A DNA stretch of 64,000 nucleotides from Halomonas halophila (GTDB taxonomy: Bacteria > Pseudomonadota > Gammaproteobacteria > Pseudomonadales > Halomonadaceae). Every line of letters starts with the position of its first letter. Position 1 is the first letter of the stretch. Where the stretch lies: NCBI RefSeq assembly GCF_030406665.1, contig NZ_CP129121.1, positions 744,001 through 808,000 of the forward strand, read 5' to 3'. The position numbers were made by a program, and so were the translations under genes. The notes below the pieces were generated by a model. It was not told the DNA's origin and ran no database searches. It saw only the letters and a program-made list of their open reading frames with translations. Of this stretch, positions 25,662 through 34,578 are shown piece by piece.

Positions 25662-26368
25662 GTCGTCTCCTCGTCGTCCGTGGCGTTCGCTCGCCATGTC
25701 TCCAGCCTGGTGCCCCGGGCCGTGAGCTCGATCACGCGTCCGCCGGCCGCCTCGGCGTCTTCCCGGTCGTGGGTCACCATCAGGGTCGGCAGGCCCCGCG
25801 CGCGAACGCGGGCGAACACCAGCCGGCGCATCTCGTCGCGTCGCGCCGCGTCGAGCCGCGAGAAGGGCTCGTCGAGCAGCATCGCCCGCGGCTCGGCCAG
25901 CAGCACCCGCATCAGCGCCACCCGGGCGCGCTGGCCGCCGGACAGCGTCTCCGGGTCGCGCTCGGCGAAGCCGGACAGCCCGATATCGGTCAGCGCCTCG
26001 TCCACCCGCCGGCGGCGTTCGGCCCGCTTGCCGCCGGCGGGCAGGCCGAAGGCCAGGTTGCCGCCCACGCTCAGGTGGGGGAACAGCAGCGGGTCCTGGA
26101 ACAGCAGCCCCAGCCGGCGCCGCTCCGGCGGCGCGTCCGTCAGGTCGTCGTCGCCCAGCCGGACCCGCCCGGTGGCCGTGAAGGCCGGGGCCAGGAAGCC
26201 GGCGACCTGGGCCAGCAGGGTCGACTTGCCGACGCCCGAGGGGCCCATCAGGGTCAGCACCTCGCCGGGGGCAATGCGGGCGTCCACGGCCACCAGCGGG
26301 CGGCCGTTGCGTGTGATGACGACGTCGTCGAGGATCAGCGGGTTCGGCGCGGGCATGGCATCGCTCAT
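25658..26368 (-). CDS. ynjD: ABC transporter ATPase, YnjD-like
   Basis: This is the 236-aa ATP-hydrolysing subunit of the YnjBCD importer. Walker A is MGPSGVGKSTLL, the Q-loop is LLFQDPLLFPHLSV, the ABC signature is LSGGQRARVALMRVLL, Walker B is RAMLLDEPFSRLD, and the switch His is in LMVTHDREDAEA. The ATG at 26368 overlaps the ynjC stop (ATGA); ATG 26356 is possible. Its own stop overlaps the sigma factor start. Substrate of YnjBCD systems is not firmly established. Confidence 0.9.
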   Translation of the reverse strand: MSDAMPAPNPLILDDVVITRNGRPLVAVDARIAPGEVLTLMGPSGVGKSTLLAQVAGFLAPAFTATGRVRLGDDDLTDAPPERRRLGLLFQDPLLFPHLSVGGNLAFGLPAGGKRAERRRRVDEALTDIGLSGFAERDPETLSGGQRARVALMRVLLAEPRAMLLDEPFSRLDAARRDEMRRLVFARVRARGLPTLMVTHDREDAEAAGGRVIELTARGTRLETWRANATDDEETT

Positions 26369-28077
26369 GTCGAAGCAGTGGTGGATGAATGGGGCGTGAC
26401 CCGGTGGCGAAACAGCCACCGCGGCAGGCCGGCAGCCAGGACGAAGCCCAGCGCCGGCAGCGCCAGCTGGCCCAGTGCGAAGACCGCGGTCAGGCGGCGG
26501 TCGCCGCCACTGGCCAGGCTCACCGCCTCGGTGGTCAGGGTCGCCAGCCGGCCGCCGCCGAGCAGCAGGGTCGGCAGGTACTGGCCGACGCTGACGGCGA
26601 AGCCCACCGCGGCGGCCACGGCGATCGGCGCCGCCAGCAGCGGCAGGCGAACCCGCCAGAACACGCGTGCCCTCGAGGCGCCGAGCGCGGCGGCGACCTG
26701 GCCCCAGCGTGGATCGAGCCGGCGATAGCTCTCGGCAAGCGTGAGGAAGACGTAGGGCAGCACGAACAGCGCGTGTCCCAGCGCCGCCGCCAGCCAGCCG
26801 GCGGCCAGCCCCAGCTGGGCCTGCCACTGCACCAGGCCGTAGAGGAAGGCCACCGGCGGCACCAGCAGCGGCAGGTAGAGGATCAGCTGCGTCCCCGGCG
26901 CCAGCGGTCGGCGACGCAGGGTCTCGGCCTCCAGGCAGCAGAGCACCAGCGTCAGCGCCAGCAGGGTCGAGGCGAGCCCCAGGCTCGCGGTGTCGGCGAG
27001 CGGTGCGCTGCCGGACGCGAGTCCCTGGCGCCAGGCGTCGAGCGTCATCGGCGAGGGCCAGGCGGCGGGGAAGGGCCACCAGGCGGCCAGCGACCACAGC
27101 GCCAGGCCCATGAGGCTCGCGCCCAGCAGCAGGATCGAGAGCGCGGTGGCCCCGGCGGCCAGCGCGCGCCCGAGCCGCTCGCCGCGGGCGCGTGTGCCGC
27201 CGATCAGCCAGCCGGCGGCGAGCCTCGCCACCAGCCGCTCGGCCAGCCACCAGGCCAGCAGCGACAGGGCGGTGACGCCGAGCTGCAGCAGGGCCGCGGC
27301 CGAGGCCTGGAAGCGCAGCGCCAGGTCAGGATCGTTCAGCCAGCGCACCACCGCCACGGCCAGCGTCGGCGGCGTCGAGGGGCCGAGGATGATCGCCACG
27401 TCCACGGTCGAGCCGGCGAAGGCGATCACCGCATAGAGCGGCAGACGGATCAGCGGATAGAGCCCCGGCAGCACCGCGCGCAAGAAGGCGTTGAGGCGCC
27501 CGTAGCCCAGCGATCGCGCGACTCGGAGGCGCTCCTCGGCGCGGCACTGGGGCAGGGCGGCGAGGCTCATCAGCAGCAGGAAGGGCACCTCCTTGAGCAC
27601 CAGCCCGGCGATCAGCGCTAGCCCTGCCGGGTCGCCGGGAAACAGGTAGTCCGGCGGCTGCTGCCAGCCGCTCGCCCAGGGCGAGACCAGCCGGCTGGCG
27701 AGCCCCGAGGGGGCGAGCAGGAAGGCCAGGCCGATGGCCGCGGCGGCGTGGGGCACCGCCAGCAGCGGCGCCAGCAGGCGCTGCACCCAGCGCAAGGGGC
27801 GAGTGCCGAGGAAGGCGCCGAGAAACAGCGTCACGATGGCCAGCGCGATCAGGCTGCTGGCGAGCCCGGTGACCAGGCTCAGGCGCAGCATGTCGGCCAG
27901 GCCCGGGGCCTGCAGGAGGGCGCGCCAGGGCGCCAGCGTCAGGGTCTCGCCACCCAGCGCTGGCAGCCAGCCGAAGGCCGGCGCCACCACACCGACGAGC
28001 CCCGCCGCCACCGGCAGGCCCAGCAGCGCCAGGGTCAGGCCCGGGAAGGGGCGGATCGCCCGCTCGAACGGCGTCAT
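26365..28077 (-). CDS. ynjC: ABC transporter permease, duplicated, YnjC-like
   Basis: This is a 570-aa inner-membrane protein containing two permease halves in one chain, each with an EAA-type loop (EERLRVARSLGYGRLNAFLR near 185-205 and WGQVAAALGASRARVFWRVR near 470-490). A dozen or so hydrophobic segments are visible. This double arrangement is that of E. coli YnjC and FbpB/ThiP-type importers. The start at ATG 28077 lies 42 nt after ynjB, and the stop overlaps ynjD. Confidence 0.9.
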   Translation of the reverse strand: MTPFERAIRPFPGLTLALLGLPVAAGLVGVVAPAFGWLPALGGETLTLAPWRALLQAPGLADMLRLSLVTGLASSLIALAIVTLFLGAFLGTRPLRWVQRLLAPLLAVPHAAAAIGLAFLLAPSGLASRLVSPWASGWQQPPDYLFPGDPAGLALIAGLVLKEVPFLLLMSLAALPQCRAEERLRVARSLGYGRLNAFLRAVLPGLYPLIRLPLYAVIAFAGSTVDVAIILGPSTPPTLAVAVVRWLNDPDLALRFQASAAALLQLGVTALSLLAWWLAERLVARLAAGWLIGGTRARGERLGRALAAGATALSILLLGASLMGLALWSLAAWWPFPAAWPSPMTLDAWRQGLASGSAPLADTASLGLASTLLALTLVLCCLEAETLRRRPLAPGTQLILYLPLLVPPVAFLYGLVQWQAQLGLAAGWLAAALGHALFVLPYVFLTLAESYRRLDPRWGQVAAALGASRARVFWRVRLPLLAAPIAVAAAVGFAVSVGQYLPTLLLGGGRLATLTTEAVSLASGGDRRLTAVFALGQLALPALGFVLAAGLPRWLFRHRVTPHSSTTAST

Positions 28078-28119
28078 CGCCCCCGGCCCCAGCGCGAGAT
28101 CCGGGAGGCGTCTGCCGAC

Positions 28120-29376
28120 TCAGCCGTCGCCATAGCGCGCCAGCCAGCCGGCCTCCAGGGCCTCCATCCAGCTGGGATGCGGTTCGGGCAGCAGCCGTCC
28201 CAGCGCCTCGGGCGGCAGCCGGGCGGGGGAGGCGTCGTCGACGTCGAAGGCCGCGCGCTGCTCGGGGGTGAGGGCGTCCATGTCGAGCACCGTGGGATCG
28301 CCCCAGACCGCGATGTCCTGCTTGCGGGCCTGGGCCTCGGGCGAGAGCAGGAAGTTGGCCAGCACCATGGCCCCGGCCTTGTGGGCGGCATTGAAGGGGA
28401 TCGCCACGAAGTGCACGTTGCCCAGGGTGCCGCCGTCGAGCACGTAGCTGCGGGTACTCGGCGGCAGCCGATGGGCGGCCACCGCGGCGGCGGGCTCGGA
28501 GGGGTTGAAGGTGAAGGCCAGCGACAGTTCGCCGTCGCCCATCAGCCGCTTGAGTTCGGGGCCGCCGCTGGGGAAGTCGCGGCCCTCGCGCCACAGGTGC
28601 GGGTGCAGGGCGTCGAGAAAGTCCCACAGCGGGGCGGTCACCGCGGCCACGTCGTGGGCCGAGGCCGGCTCGGCCAGCACGCTCGGGTCCTCGGTCAGCG
28701 CGATCAGCCCCTGCTTGAGGAAGGTGGTGCCGAGGAAGTCCGGCACCAGCGGGTAGGTGAAGCGCCCGGGATGGGCACGGGCCCAGTCGAGCAGCGCGGC
28801 CATGCTGCCGGGCGGCGCCTGGACGCGCTCGGCGTCGACGTAGAAGGTCAGCTGGGCCTTGCCCCAAGGCGACTCATACCCCTCGGTGGGCAGGGTGAAG
28901 TCGGTGACGACCTCGGGGTTGGCCGCCGGGGTGGTCAGTTCGAAGTTCGGCAGCAACGAGGCGAAGGGGCCGTAGAGCAGCTCGTGGCGCTTCATGGCGG
29001 CGAAGTTCTCGCCGTTGATCCACACCAGGTCGATGGCGCCGTCGTCGACGTTGCCGGCCGACTTCTCGGCGATCACCCGCGATACCGCGGCGGCGGCGTC
29101 ATCGACCTTGACGTGCACCACCTCCACGTCGAAGCGCTCGTCCACCCGCTCGGCGACCCAGTCGATATAGCGATTGATGGTGGCGTCGCCGCCCCAGGCG
29201 TTCCAGTACACGGTCTGTCCCCGGGCCTCGGCCTCGATAGCGGCCCAGCGCTCGGCCGACGGCGCGTCCTGGGCTCGGGCCGGAGGAGCGGTCAGCACGT
29301 CGGCGAACGACAGGGCCGCGCCCAGCAGCAGCGGCAGGAAAGGGAGCGAGCGTGTCGGCGAGCGGCGTGAGGGCAT
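28120..29376 (-). CDS. ynjB: ABC transporter substrate-binding protein, YnjB-like
   Basis: This is a 418-aa periplasmic binding protein. Residues 1-35 are a signal peptide ending APPARA. The mature chain has EARGQTVYWNAWGGDATINR, IDLVWINGENFAAMKRHELL, SPWGKAQLTFYVDAERV, ALHPHLWREGRDFPSGG and ANFLLSPEAQARKQDIAVWG, close to E. coli YnjB. AAGGACG precedes ATG 29376. It is first in an operon ynjB-ynjC-ynjD-sigma-anti-sigma. I found no TPP riboswitch in its leader. Confidence 0.9.
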   Translation of the reverse strand: MPSRRSPTRSLPFLPLLLGAALSFADVLTAPPARAQDAPSAERWAAIEAEARGQTVYWNAWGGDATINRYIDWVAERVDERFDVEVVHVKVDDAAAAVSRVIAEKSAGNVDDGAIDLVWINGENFAAMKRHELLYGPFASLLPNFELTTPAANPEVVTDFTLPTEGYESPWGKAQLTFYVDAERVQAPPGSMAALLDWARAHPGRFTYPLVPDFLGTTFLKQGLIALTEDPSVLAEPASAHDVAAVTAPLWDFLDALHPHLWREGRDFPSGGPELKRLMGDGELSLAFTFNPSEPAAAVAAHRLPPSTRSYVLDGGTLGNVHFVAIPFNAAHKAGAMVLANFLLSPEAQARKQDIAVWGDPTVLDMDALTPEQRAAFDVDDASPARLPPEALGRLLPEPHPSWMEALEAGWLARYGDG

Positions 29377-29617
29377 CGAGGCGTCCTTGGCGATGGAAAG
29401 AAATGATGAGAGTGGCGTGAGGCGGCTTCGGTTGTGTCGTGGCCGCGCCGTTTTCCTTACGGCGCCACCAGCATAGCGCGGCGAGGGCGTTGCCCTCTCG
29501 GGTCGATGGTAAACGCTGGGCCCTCGTCCGTGGTCACGGCGTCTACACTGATCGGCAGGCCCTAATGCGTTCCGACGCTATGGCCTGTACCCATACCGAG
29601 ATCGAGGCGAGGTTGCC

Positions 29618-31135
29618 ATGATGTCCCGGTCGTCCCTGCCGCATCGCGTGCTGTTCTGGTTCAGCCTGGCCTGCCTGCTGATGGGCGGGCTCGCCGCCTG
29701 GCACGCCGCGGCGCAGCAGCAGCGCGACACGGCGCTGGTGATGACGCTCGACGGCGCCATCGGCCCGGCCACTGGCGACTACTTCGTGCGCGGCCTGGAC
29801 ATCGCCGCCGAGCGCGAGGCGCGGCTGGTGGTGGTGCAGCTGGACACCCCCGGGGGGCTCGACGCCTCCATGCGCGACATGATCTCGGCGATGCTGTCCT
29901 CGGAGATTCCCGTGGTGTTCTACGTCTCGCCCGGCGGCGCCCGGGCGGCCAGCGCCGGCACCTACCTGCTCTATGCCAGCCACGTGGCGGCCATGGCGCC
30001 GGCCACCCATCTCGGCTCGGCCACGCCGGTGCAGATCGGCGGCGGGGGCGGGCTGCCCGGCATCGGCGAGCCGGAAGCGCCGGACGACGCCGATGCGCAG
30101 GATGCGGAGCCCACGTCCGGCGGCAAGGCGAAGTCGGCCGCCGCGACGGCGTCGTCGACCGAGGGCGACGAGGCAGTCGAGACCTCGGCCGGGGCGGGCG
30201 ACGACACGGCGGCGGACGATGAGGAGGCCGTGCCCAAGCGCCGCGGCGAGACCGCCATGGAGCGCAAGGTGCTGGAGGACGCCGTGGCCTATATCCGCTC
30301 GCTGGCCGATCGCCACGGCCGCAACGCCGACTGGGCCGAGGACGCGGTGCGCGAGGCGGTCAATCTCACCGCCCGGGAGGCGCTGGAGCGGAACGTCATC
30401 GACGTGCTGGCCACGGACCTCGACGACCTCCTGGCCCAGATCGACGGCCGCGAGGTGGTGATGGAGGACGGCAGCATCACCCTTCGGACCGCCGACCTCG
30501 CCGTGGAGCGTTTCGATCCCGACTGGCGCACCCGGCTGCTGGAGGTGATCACCAACCCCAATGTGGCCTACTTCCTGATGATCATCGGCTTCTACGGCCT
30601 GATCTTCGAGCTCTCCAATCCCGGCAGCCTGGTGCCGGGGACCATCGGCATCATCTGCCTGCTGCTGGCGCTGTTTGCCTTCCAGGTGCTACCCGTTAAC
30701 TATGCCGGCCTGGCGCTGATCCTGGTGGGGCTGGGGCTGATCGTCGGCGAGGCGCTGATGCCCAGCTTCGGCATCCTGGGCATCGGCGGCATCGTGGCCT
30801 TCGTGATCGGATCGGTGATGCTCATGGACGCGGATACCCTGAATATTTCCCTGCCGCTGATCGGCGGCATCGCCCTGGTGGCGGCGGGCCTGATGCTGTG
30901 GGTGCTGACCCGCTTCCTGGGCCTGCGCCGGCGCCCCCCGCGCACCGGTCAGGAGGAGCTGGTGGGCCTCGAGGCCGAGGCGCTGGAAGACTTCCAGGGC
31001 GAGGGTCACGTGCGCCTGCACGGCGAACGCTGGAACGCCCGCAGCGAGCAGGCGCTGCGCCGCGGACAGACGGTGCGGGTGATCGCCATCGACGGCCTCA
31101 CAGTCGAGGTGGTGCCCCGCGAGGCATCGTCCTGA
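29618..31135 (+). CDS. NfeD-type membrane-bound ClpP-class serine protease
   Basis: This is a 505-aa inner-membrane protein of the long NfeD (NfeD1b) type. It has a signal/anchor (1-35), a ClpP-like protease domain with the catalytic Ser in GGARAASAGTYLLYASHVA and a Lys in ERKVLEDAVAYIR, four or five membrane segments (about 305-430), and a C-terminal OB-fold domain (VRLHGERWNARSEQALRRGQ). Residues 151-210 are an Ala/Asp/Glu/Ser-rich insert inside the protease domain. The next gene is an SPFH protein, the usual NfeD partner, which such proteases cleave. Confidence 0.9.
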   Translation: MMSRSSLPHRVLFWFSLACLLMGGLAAWHAAAQQQRDTALVMTLDGAIGPATGDYFVRGLDIAAEREARLVVVQLDTPGGLDASMRDMISAMLSSEIPVVFYVSPGGARAASAGTYLLYASHVAAMAPATHLGSATPVQIGGGGGLPGIGEPEAPDDADAQDAEPTSGGKAKSAAATASSTEGDEAVETSAGAGDDTAADDEEAVPKRRGETAMERKVLEDAVAYIRSLADRHGRNADWAEDAVREAVNLTAREALERNVIDVLATDLDDLLAQIDGREVVMEDGSITLRTADLAVERFDPDWRTRLLEVITNPNVAYFLMIIGFYGLIFELSNPGSLVPGTIGIICLLLALFAFQVLPVNYAGLALILVGLGLIVGEALMPSFGILGIGGIVAFVIGSVMLMDADTLNISLPLIGGIALVAAGLMLWVLTRFLGLRRRPPRTGQEELVGLEAEALEDFQGEGHVRLHGERWNARSEQALRRGQTVRVIAIDGLTVEVVPREASS

Positions 31136-31187
31136 CGTCCACAAATCGACCGCACCCTCTCTCGATCACTACCCAAGGAGAACCGAC

Positions 31188-31967
31188 ATGCTGATTTCCT
31201 ATCTCGTGCCGCTGGTCCTGCTGCTGATGCTGATCGCGGCCTCGATCCGCATCCTGCCGGAGTACAAGCGTGGCGTGGTGTTCTTCCTGGGGCGCTTCCA
31301 GGCGGTGAAGGGCCCGGGCCTGTTCATCATCATCCCGGGCATCCAGAAGATGGAAGTGGTCGACCTGCGGGTGATCACCATGGACGTGCCCGAGCAGGAC
31401 GTGATCTCACAGGACAACGTCACGGTGAAGGTCAACGCGGTGCTCTACTTCCGGGTGGTCGACCCGGAGAAGGCGATCATCCAGGTCGAGCACTTCGTCA
31501 GCGCCACCAGCCAGCTGGCCCAGACCACGCTGCGTTCGGTGCTCGGCAAGCATGACCTCGACGAGATGCTGTCCGAGCGCGACCGGCTCAACGACGACAT
31601 CCAGGAGATCATCGACGCCTCGGCGGAGAGCTGGGGCATCAAGGTGGCCAACGTGGAGATCAAGCACGTCGACCTGGACGACAGCATGATCCGCGCCATC
31701 GCCCGCCAGGCCGAGGCGGAGCGTGAGCGGCGCGCCAAGGTGATCCACGCCGAGGGCGAGCTGCAGGCCTCGCAGAAGCTGCTCGAGGCCGCCAACGTCA
31801 TGTCCGGCAACCCGACGTCGCTGCAGCTTCGCTACCTGCAGACCATGAGCGACATGAGCAACAAGAACGCCTCGACCATCGTGGTGCCGCTGCCCATCGA
31901 CCTGGTGGAGGCCTTCAAGTCGATGACCGGCGCCGGCGCTGGCGGCAACGACAAGGGGAATCCGTGA
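31188..31967 (+). CDS. SPFH/stomatin-like membrane protein (slipin)
   Basis: This 259-aa protein has one N-terminal membrane segment (3-23) and an SPFH domain (about 25-190: YKRGVVFFLGRFQAVKGPGL, VRVITMDVPEQDVISQDNVT in related form, SVLGKHDLDEMLSERDRLND). A coiled-coil tail begins near RQAEAERERRAKVIHAEGE. AAGGAGA precedes ATG 31188. It lies 52 nt after the NfeD gene; stomatin-NfeD pairs organise membrane microdomains and quality control. Confidence 0.92.
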   Translation: MLISYLVPLVLLLMLIAASIRILPEYKRGVVFFLGRFQAVKGPGLFIIIPGIQKMEVVDLRVITMDVPEQDVISQDNVTVKVNAVLYFRVVDPEKAIIQVEHFVSATSQLAQTTLRSVLGKHDLDEMLSERDRLNDDIQEIIDASAESWGIKVANVEIKHVDLDDSMIRAIARQAEAERERRAKVIHAEGELQASQKLLEAANVMSGNPTSLQLRYLQTMSDMSNKNASTIVVPLPIDLVEAFKSMTGAGAGGNDKGNP

Positions 31968-32426
31968 TGGCAGGTGGCATGAACCGCCATCGTGTCCCCG
32001 GTGCCCCTCGTCGATCCTCGGGTCTCGCCGGATGCAGCGATCCGGCGTGTCTGGTAGACTCCCGCGCTCCTGACGGGGTAGCCGGATCTGCCCGTTGTCT
32101 CGTCGATCCAACGCAAGGGAACCGACATACCGTGATGCCCTCTCGTTCCGGGCTGGCCACGCCGCCCTAGCCTTTCCCTCCCGAATTCGGGCCGCGATGA
32201 CGTCGTCACGATGTCATCGCGGCCGGGCATCGTCTCGATGTCCTGGGCGCCCCGCGCCCGCCTTGCACCGTCAGCCTCTCTCCCGCAGCGCCACGATGCG
32301 TTCCATGTGCCTCGGCGCATGACCGGCGCCACGGCATCGGCCTTCTCGCGAGGCCGGGAAGGGCTGCGCACGACACGACCCTGACGCCTTCATGGCATCC
32401 ACCTCCACCCTCGACTGGACCGCAGC
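31968..32426 (+). promoter_or_regulatory. Long leader region upstream of sulP
   Basis: This 459-bp gap holds no credible gene. A 7-bp hairpin at 32027-32046 may end the NfeD-slipin mRNA. An extended -10 box, TGGTAGACT at 32052-32060, has no clear -35. A perfect 12-bp inverted repeat (32190-32201 with 32213-32224, 11-nt loop) lies 203 nt before the sulP start. Transcription from the -10 would give a leader of about 360 nt containing this hairpin. Confidence 0.4.
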
Positions 32427-34052
32427 ATGACTCGATCCCTCAAGCAAGACTGGTTCTCCAACATCAAGGGCGATCTCCTGTCGGGCATCGTCGTCGCCCT
32501 GGCGCTGATTCCCGAGGCCATCGCCTTCTCGATCATCGCCGGCGTCGATCCCAAGATCGGCCTCTACGCTTCCTTCTCCATGGCGGTGATCATCGCCTTC
32601 GCCGGCGGCCGGCCGGGCATGATCTCGGCGGCCACCGGCGCCATGGCGCTGCTGATGGTCACGCTGGTCAAGGAGCACGGGCTCGAGTACCTGCTGGCCG
32701 CGACCCTGCTCACCGGCGCGCTGCAGATCGTCGCCGGCTACCTGCGCCTGGCCGACCTGATGCGCTTCGTCTCGCGCTCGGTGGTGACCGGCTTCGTCAA
32801 CGCCCTGGCGATCCTGATCTTCATGGCGCAGCTGCCGGAGCTGACCAACGTCACCTGGCACGTGTATGCCATAACCTTGGTAGGGTTAGGCATCATCTAT
32901 GGCGCCCCATGGCTAGGTAAGATTACCTTTCCCGGCGTCGGGGTTTACCTTTTAATTTTAGGCTTTGCGTTGGCGGTTGGTGGCTTTGATCCCCGCTGGG
33001 GCTATGGCGTAGCCATCGTTGGTCTCGCTTGTGCAAAGATATTTTCTCGCTGGGTGAATAACCTTGAGATTCCATCGCCTTTGTTGTGCATCGTTTTAAT
33101 GACAGGCGTTGCCTCGGCTCTTGGCCTCGACATCAACACCGTGGGCGACATGGGCGAGCTGCCCGATACCCTGCCGGTGTTCCTGTGGCCGGACGTGCCG
33201 CTCAACCTCGAGACCCTGTCGATCATCTTCCCCTACGCCATCATGCTCACCGTGGTGGGCCTGCTGGAGTCGATGATGACCGCCACCATCGTCGACGACC
33301 TGACCGACACCGAGAGCGACAAGAACCGCGAGTGCAAGGGCCAGGGCATGGCCAACATCGGTACCGGCCTGCTCGGCGGCATGGCGGGCTGCGCGATGAT
33401 CGGGCAGTCGGTGATCAACATCAAATCCGGCGGTCGCGGTCGTCTTTCCACCCTGTTCGCCGGCGTGATGCTGCTGATCATGGTGGTGTTCCTCGCCGAC
33501 TGGGTGTCGCAGATTCCCATGGCGGCGCTGGTGGCGGTGATGATCATGGTCTCCATCGGCACCTTCAGCTGGACCTCGATCCGCGACCTCAAGCAGCACC
33601 CGATGTCCTCCAACCTGGTGATGCTGGCCACCGTGGCGGTCACCGTGGGCACCCACAACCTGGCCATGGGCGTGTTCGTCGGCGTGCTGCTGGCGGCGTT
33701 GTTCTTCGCCAACAAGGTCGGCAACATCCTCTACATCGGCGTCGAGGAGGCCGAGGCGGGTCGTCACCGGGTCTATCGGGTGGTGGGCCAGGTGTTTTTT
33801 GCCTCCTCCGAGCGCTTCGGCCGCGCCTTCGACTTCAAGGAGAGCGTGGAGAAGGTCACCATCGACCTGTCCCGGGCACACTTCTGGGACATCACCGCCG
33901 TGCAGGCGCTGGATCGGGTGGTGATCAAGTTCCGCCGCGAGGGCACCGAGGTCGAGCTGGTCGGCCTCAACGAGGCCAGCGCCACCATCGTCGATCGCTA
34001 CGCCATCCATGACGATCCGGAAGCCGTCGAGAAGCTGATGGGCGGCCACTGA
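32427..34052 (+). CDS. SulP/SLC26-family anion transporter with STAS domain
   Basis: This is a 541-aa inner-membrane anion transporter. The start MTRSLKQDWFSNIKGDLLSG leads into the SulP signature VVALALIPEAIAFSIIAGVD. About 10-14 hydrophobic segments span residues 20-430, with NRECKGQGMANIGTGLLGG typical of the family. A C-terminal STAS domain (about 450-541: VTIDLSRAHFWDITAVQALD) follows. Residues about 147-232 are encoded by a stretch of clearly lower GC with AT-rich codons (TTA, CTA, ATA), unlike the rest. The ion (sulfate, bicarbonate or other) cannot be told. A Usp gene follows, a common pairing. Confidence 0.9.
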   Translation: MTRSLKQDWFSNIKGDLLSGIVVALALIPEAIAFSIIAGVDPKIGLYASFSMAVIIAFAGGRPGMISAATGAMALLMVTLVKEHGLEYLLAATLLTGALQIVAGYLRLADLMRFVSRSVVTGFVNALAILIFMAQLPELTNVTWHVYAITLVGLGIIYGAPWLGKITFPGVGVYLLILGFALAVGGFDPRWGYGVAIVGLACAKIFSRWVNNLEIPSPLLCIVLMTGVASALGLDINTVGDMGELPDTLPVFLWPDVPLNLETLSIIFPYAIMLTVVGLLESMMTATIVDDLTDTESDKNRECKGQGMANIGTGLLGGMAGCAMIGQSVINIKSGGRGRLSTLFAGVMLLIMVVFLADWVSQIPMAALVAVMIMVSIGTFSWTSIRDLKQHPMSSNLVMLATVAVTVGTHNLAMGVFVGVLLAALFFANKVGNILYIGVEEAEAGRHRVYRVVGQVFFASSERFGRAFDFKESVEKVTIDLSRAHFWDITAVQALDRVVIKFRREGTEVELVGLNEASATIVDRYAIHDDPEAVEKLMGGH

Positions 34053-34124
34053 GTCGCGTCAGGCATTCGGCCGCACGGGCCGGCGCGACCGCCGGCCCGC
34101 CCCACCATGACAAGGAATGACGAC

Positions 34125-34472
34125 ATGTCACAGAAGGTCTACTGCATCGCCCAGTTCCAGCCCAAGCCCGGCCGCGAGGCGGCGGTGTTCGCCGCGCTGC
34201 AGGCGCTGGAGCCCAACGCCCATCGCGAGGACGGCTGCCTCCAGTACACGGTGACGCGCCACGTCGATCACCCCAACGCCCCGGGCACGAGCTACCCGAT
34301 CGTGTTCCACGAGATCTGGGCCAGCCGCGAGGCCTTCGAGGCGCACTGCAACCGCCGTGAGATCCAGCACTTCTTCGCCACCCAGGTCGAGGCCGAGGAC
34401 GGCGATGTGGCCGACGCCAACGTCTGCGTCTACACCGACGAGCCCCAGGACTTCGACGCGCCGAAGCGCTGA
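34125..34472 (+). CDS. Antibiotic biosynthesis monooxygenase (ABM)-fold protein
   Basis: This is a 115-aa cytoplasmic ferredoxin-fold protein of the ABM/YgiN type, related to quinol monooxygenases. The core reads VYCIAQFQPKPGREAAVFAA, REDGCLQYTVTRHVDHPN and IVFHEIWASREAFEAHCNRR. The start at ATG 34125 has AAGGAA eight bases upstream; an earlier ATG at 34107 has none. It sits between sulP and the Usp gene. Function unassigned. Confidence 0.8.
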   Translation: MSQKVYCIAQFQPKPGREAAVFAALQALEPNAHREDGCLQYTVTRHVDHPNAPGTSYPIVFHEIWASREAFEAHCNRREIQHFFATQVEAEDGDVADANVCVYTDEPQDFDAPKR

Positions 34473-34578
34473 GCCCGCCTGCCGGGCGTCAGGCAGCGCC
34501 CGGCCCTATGCAGGTCGCCGCCGATGGGGTAGAACTCAGGGCAGCGACAACGACACACGCCGGCTTCAGGACAGACAG

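Noticed and set aside
25661..25697. An earlier ATG start (25697) for the sigma factor
   Set aside because: It would overlap ynjD by 40 nt; GTG 25661 has a GAGGAG ribosome site and a GTGA overlap like its neighbours.
29377..29617. A TPP riboswitch in the ynjB leader, suggested by likeness of YnjBCD to thiamine importers
   Set aside because: The CUGAGA and ACCUGAUCUGG-like THI-box elements are absent on the minus strand.
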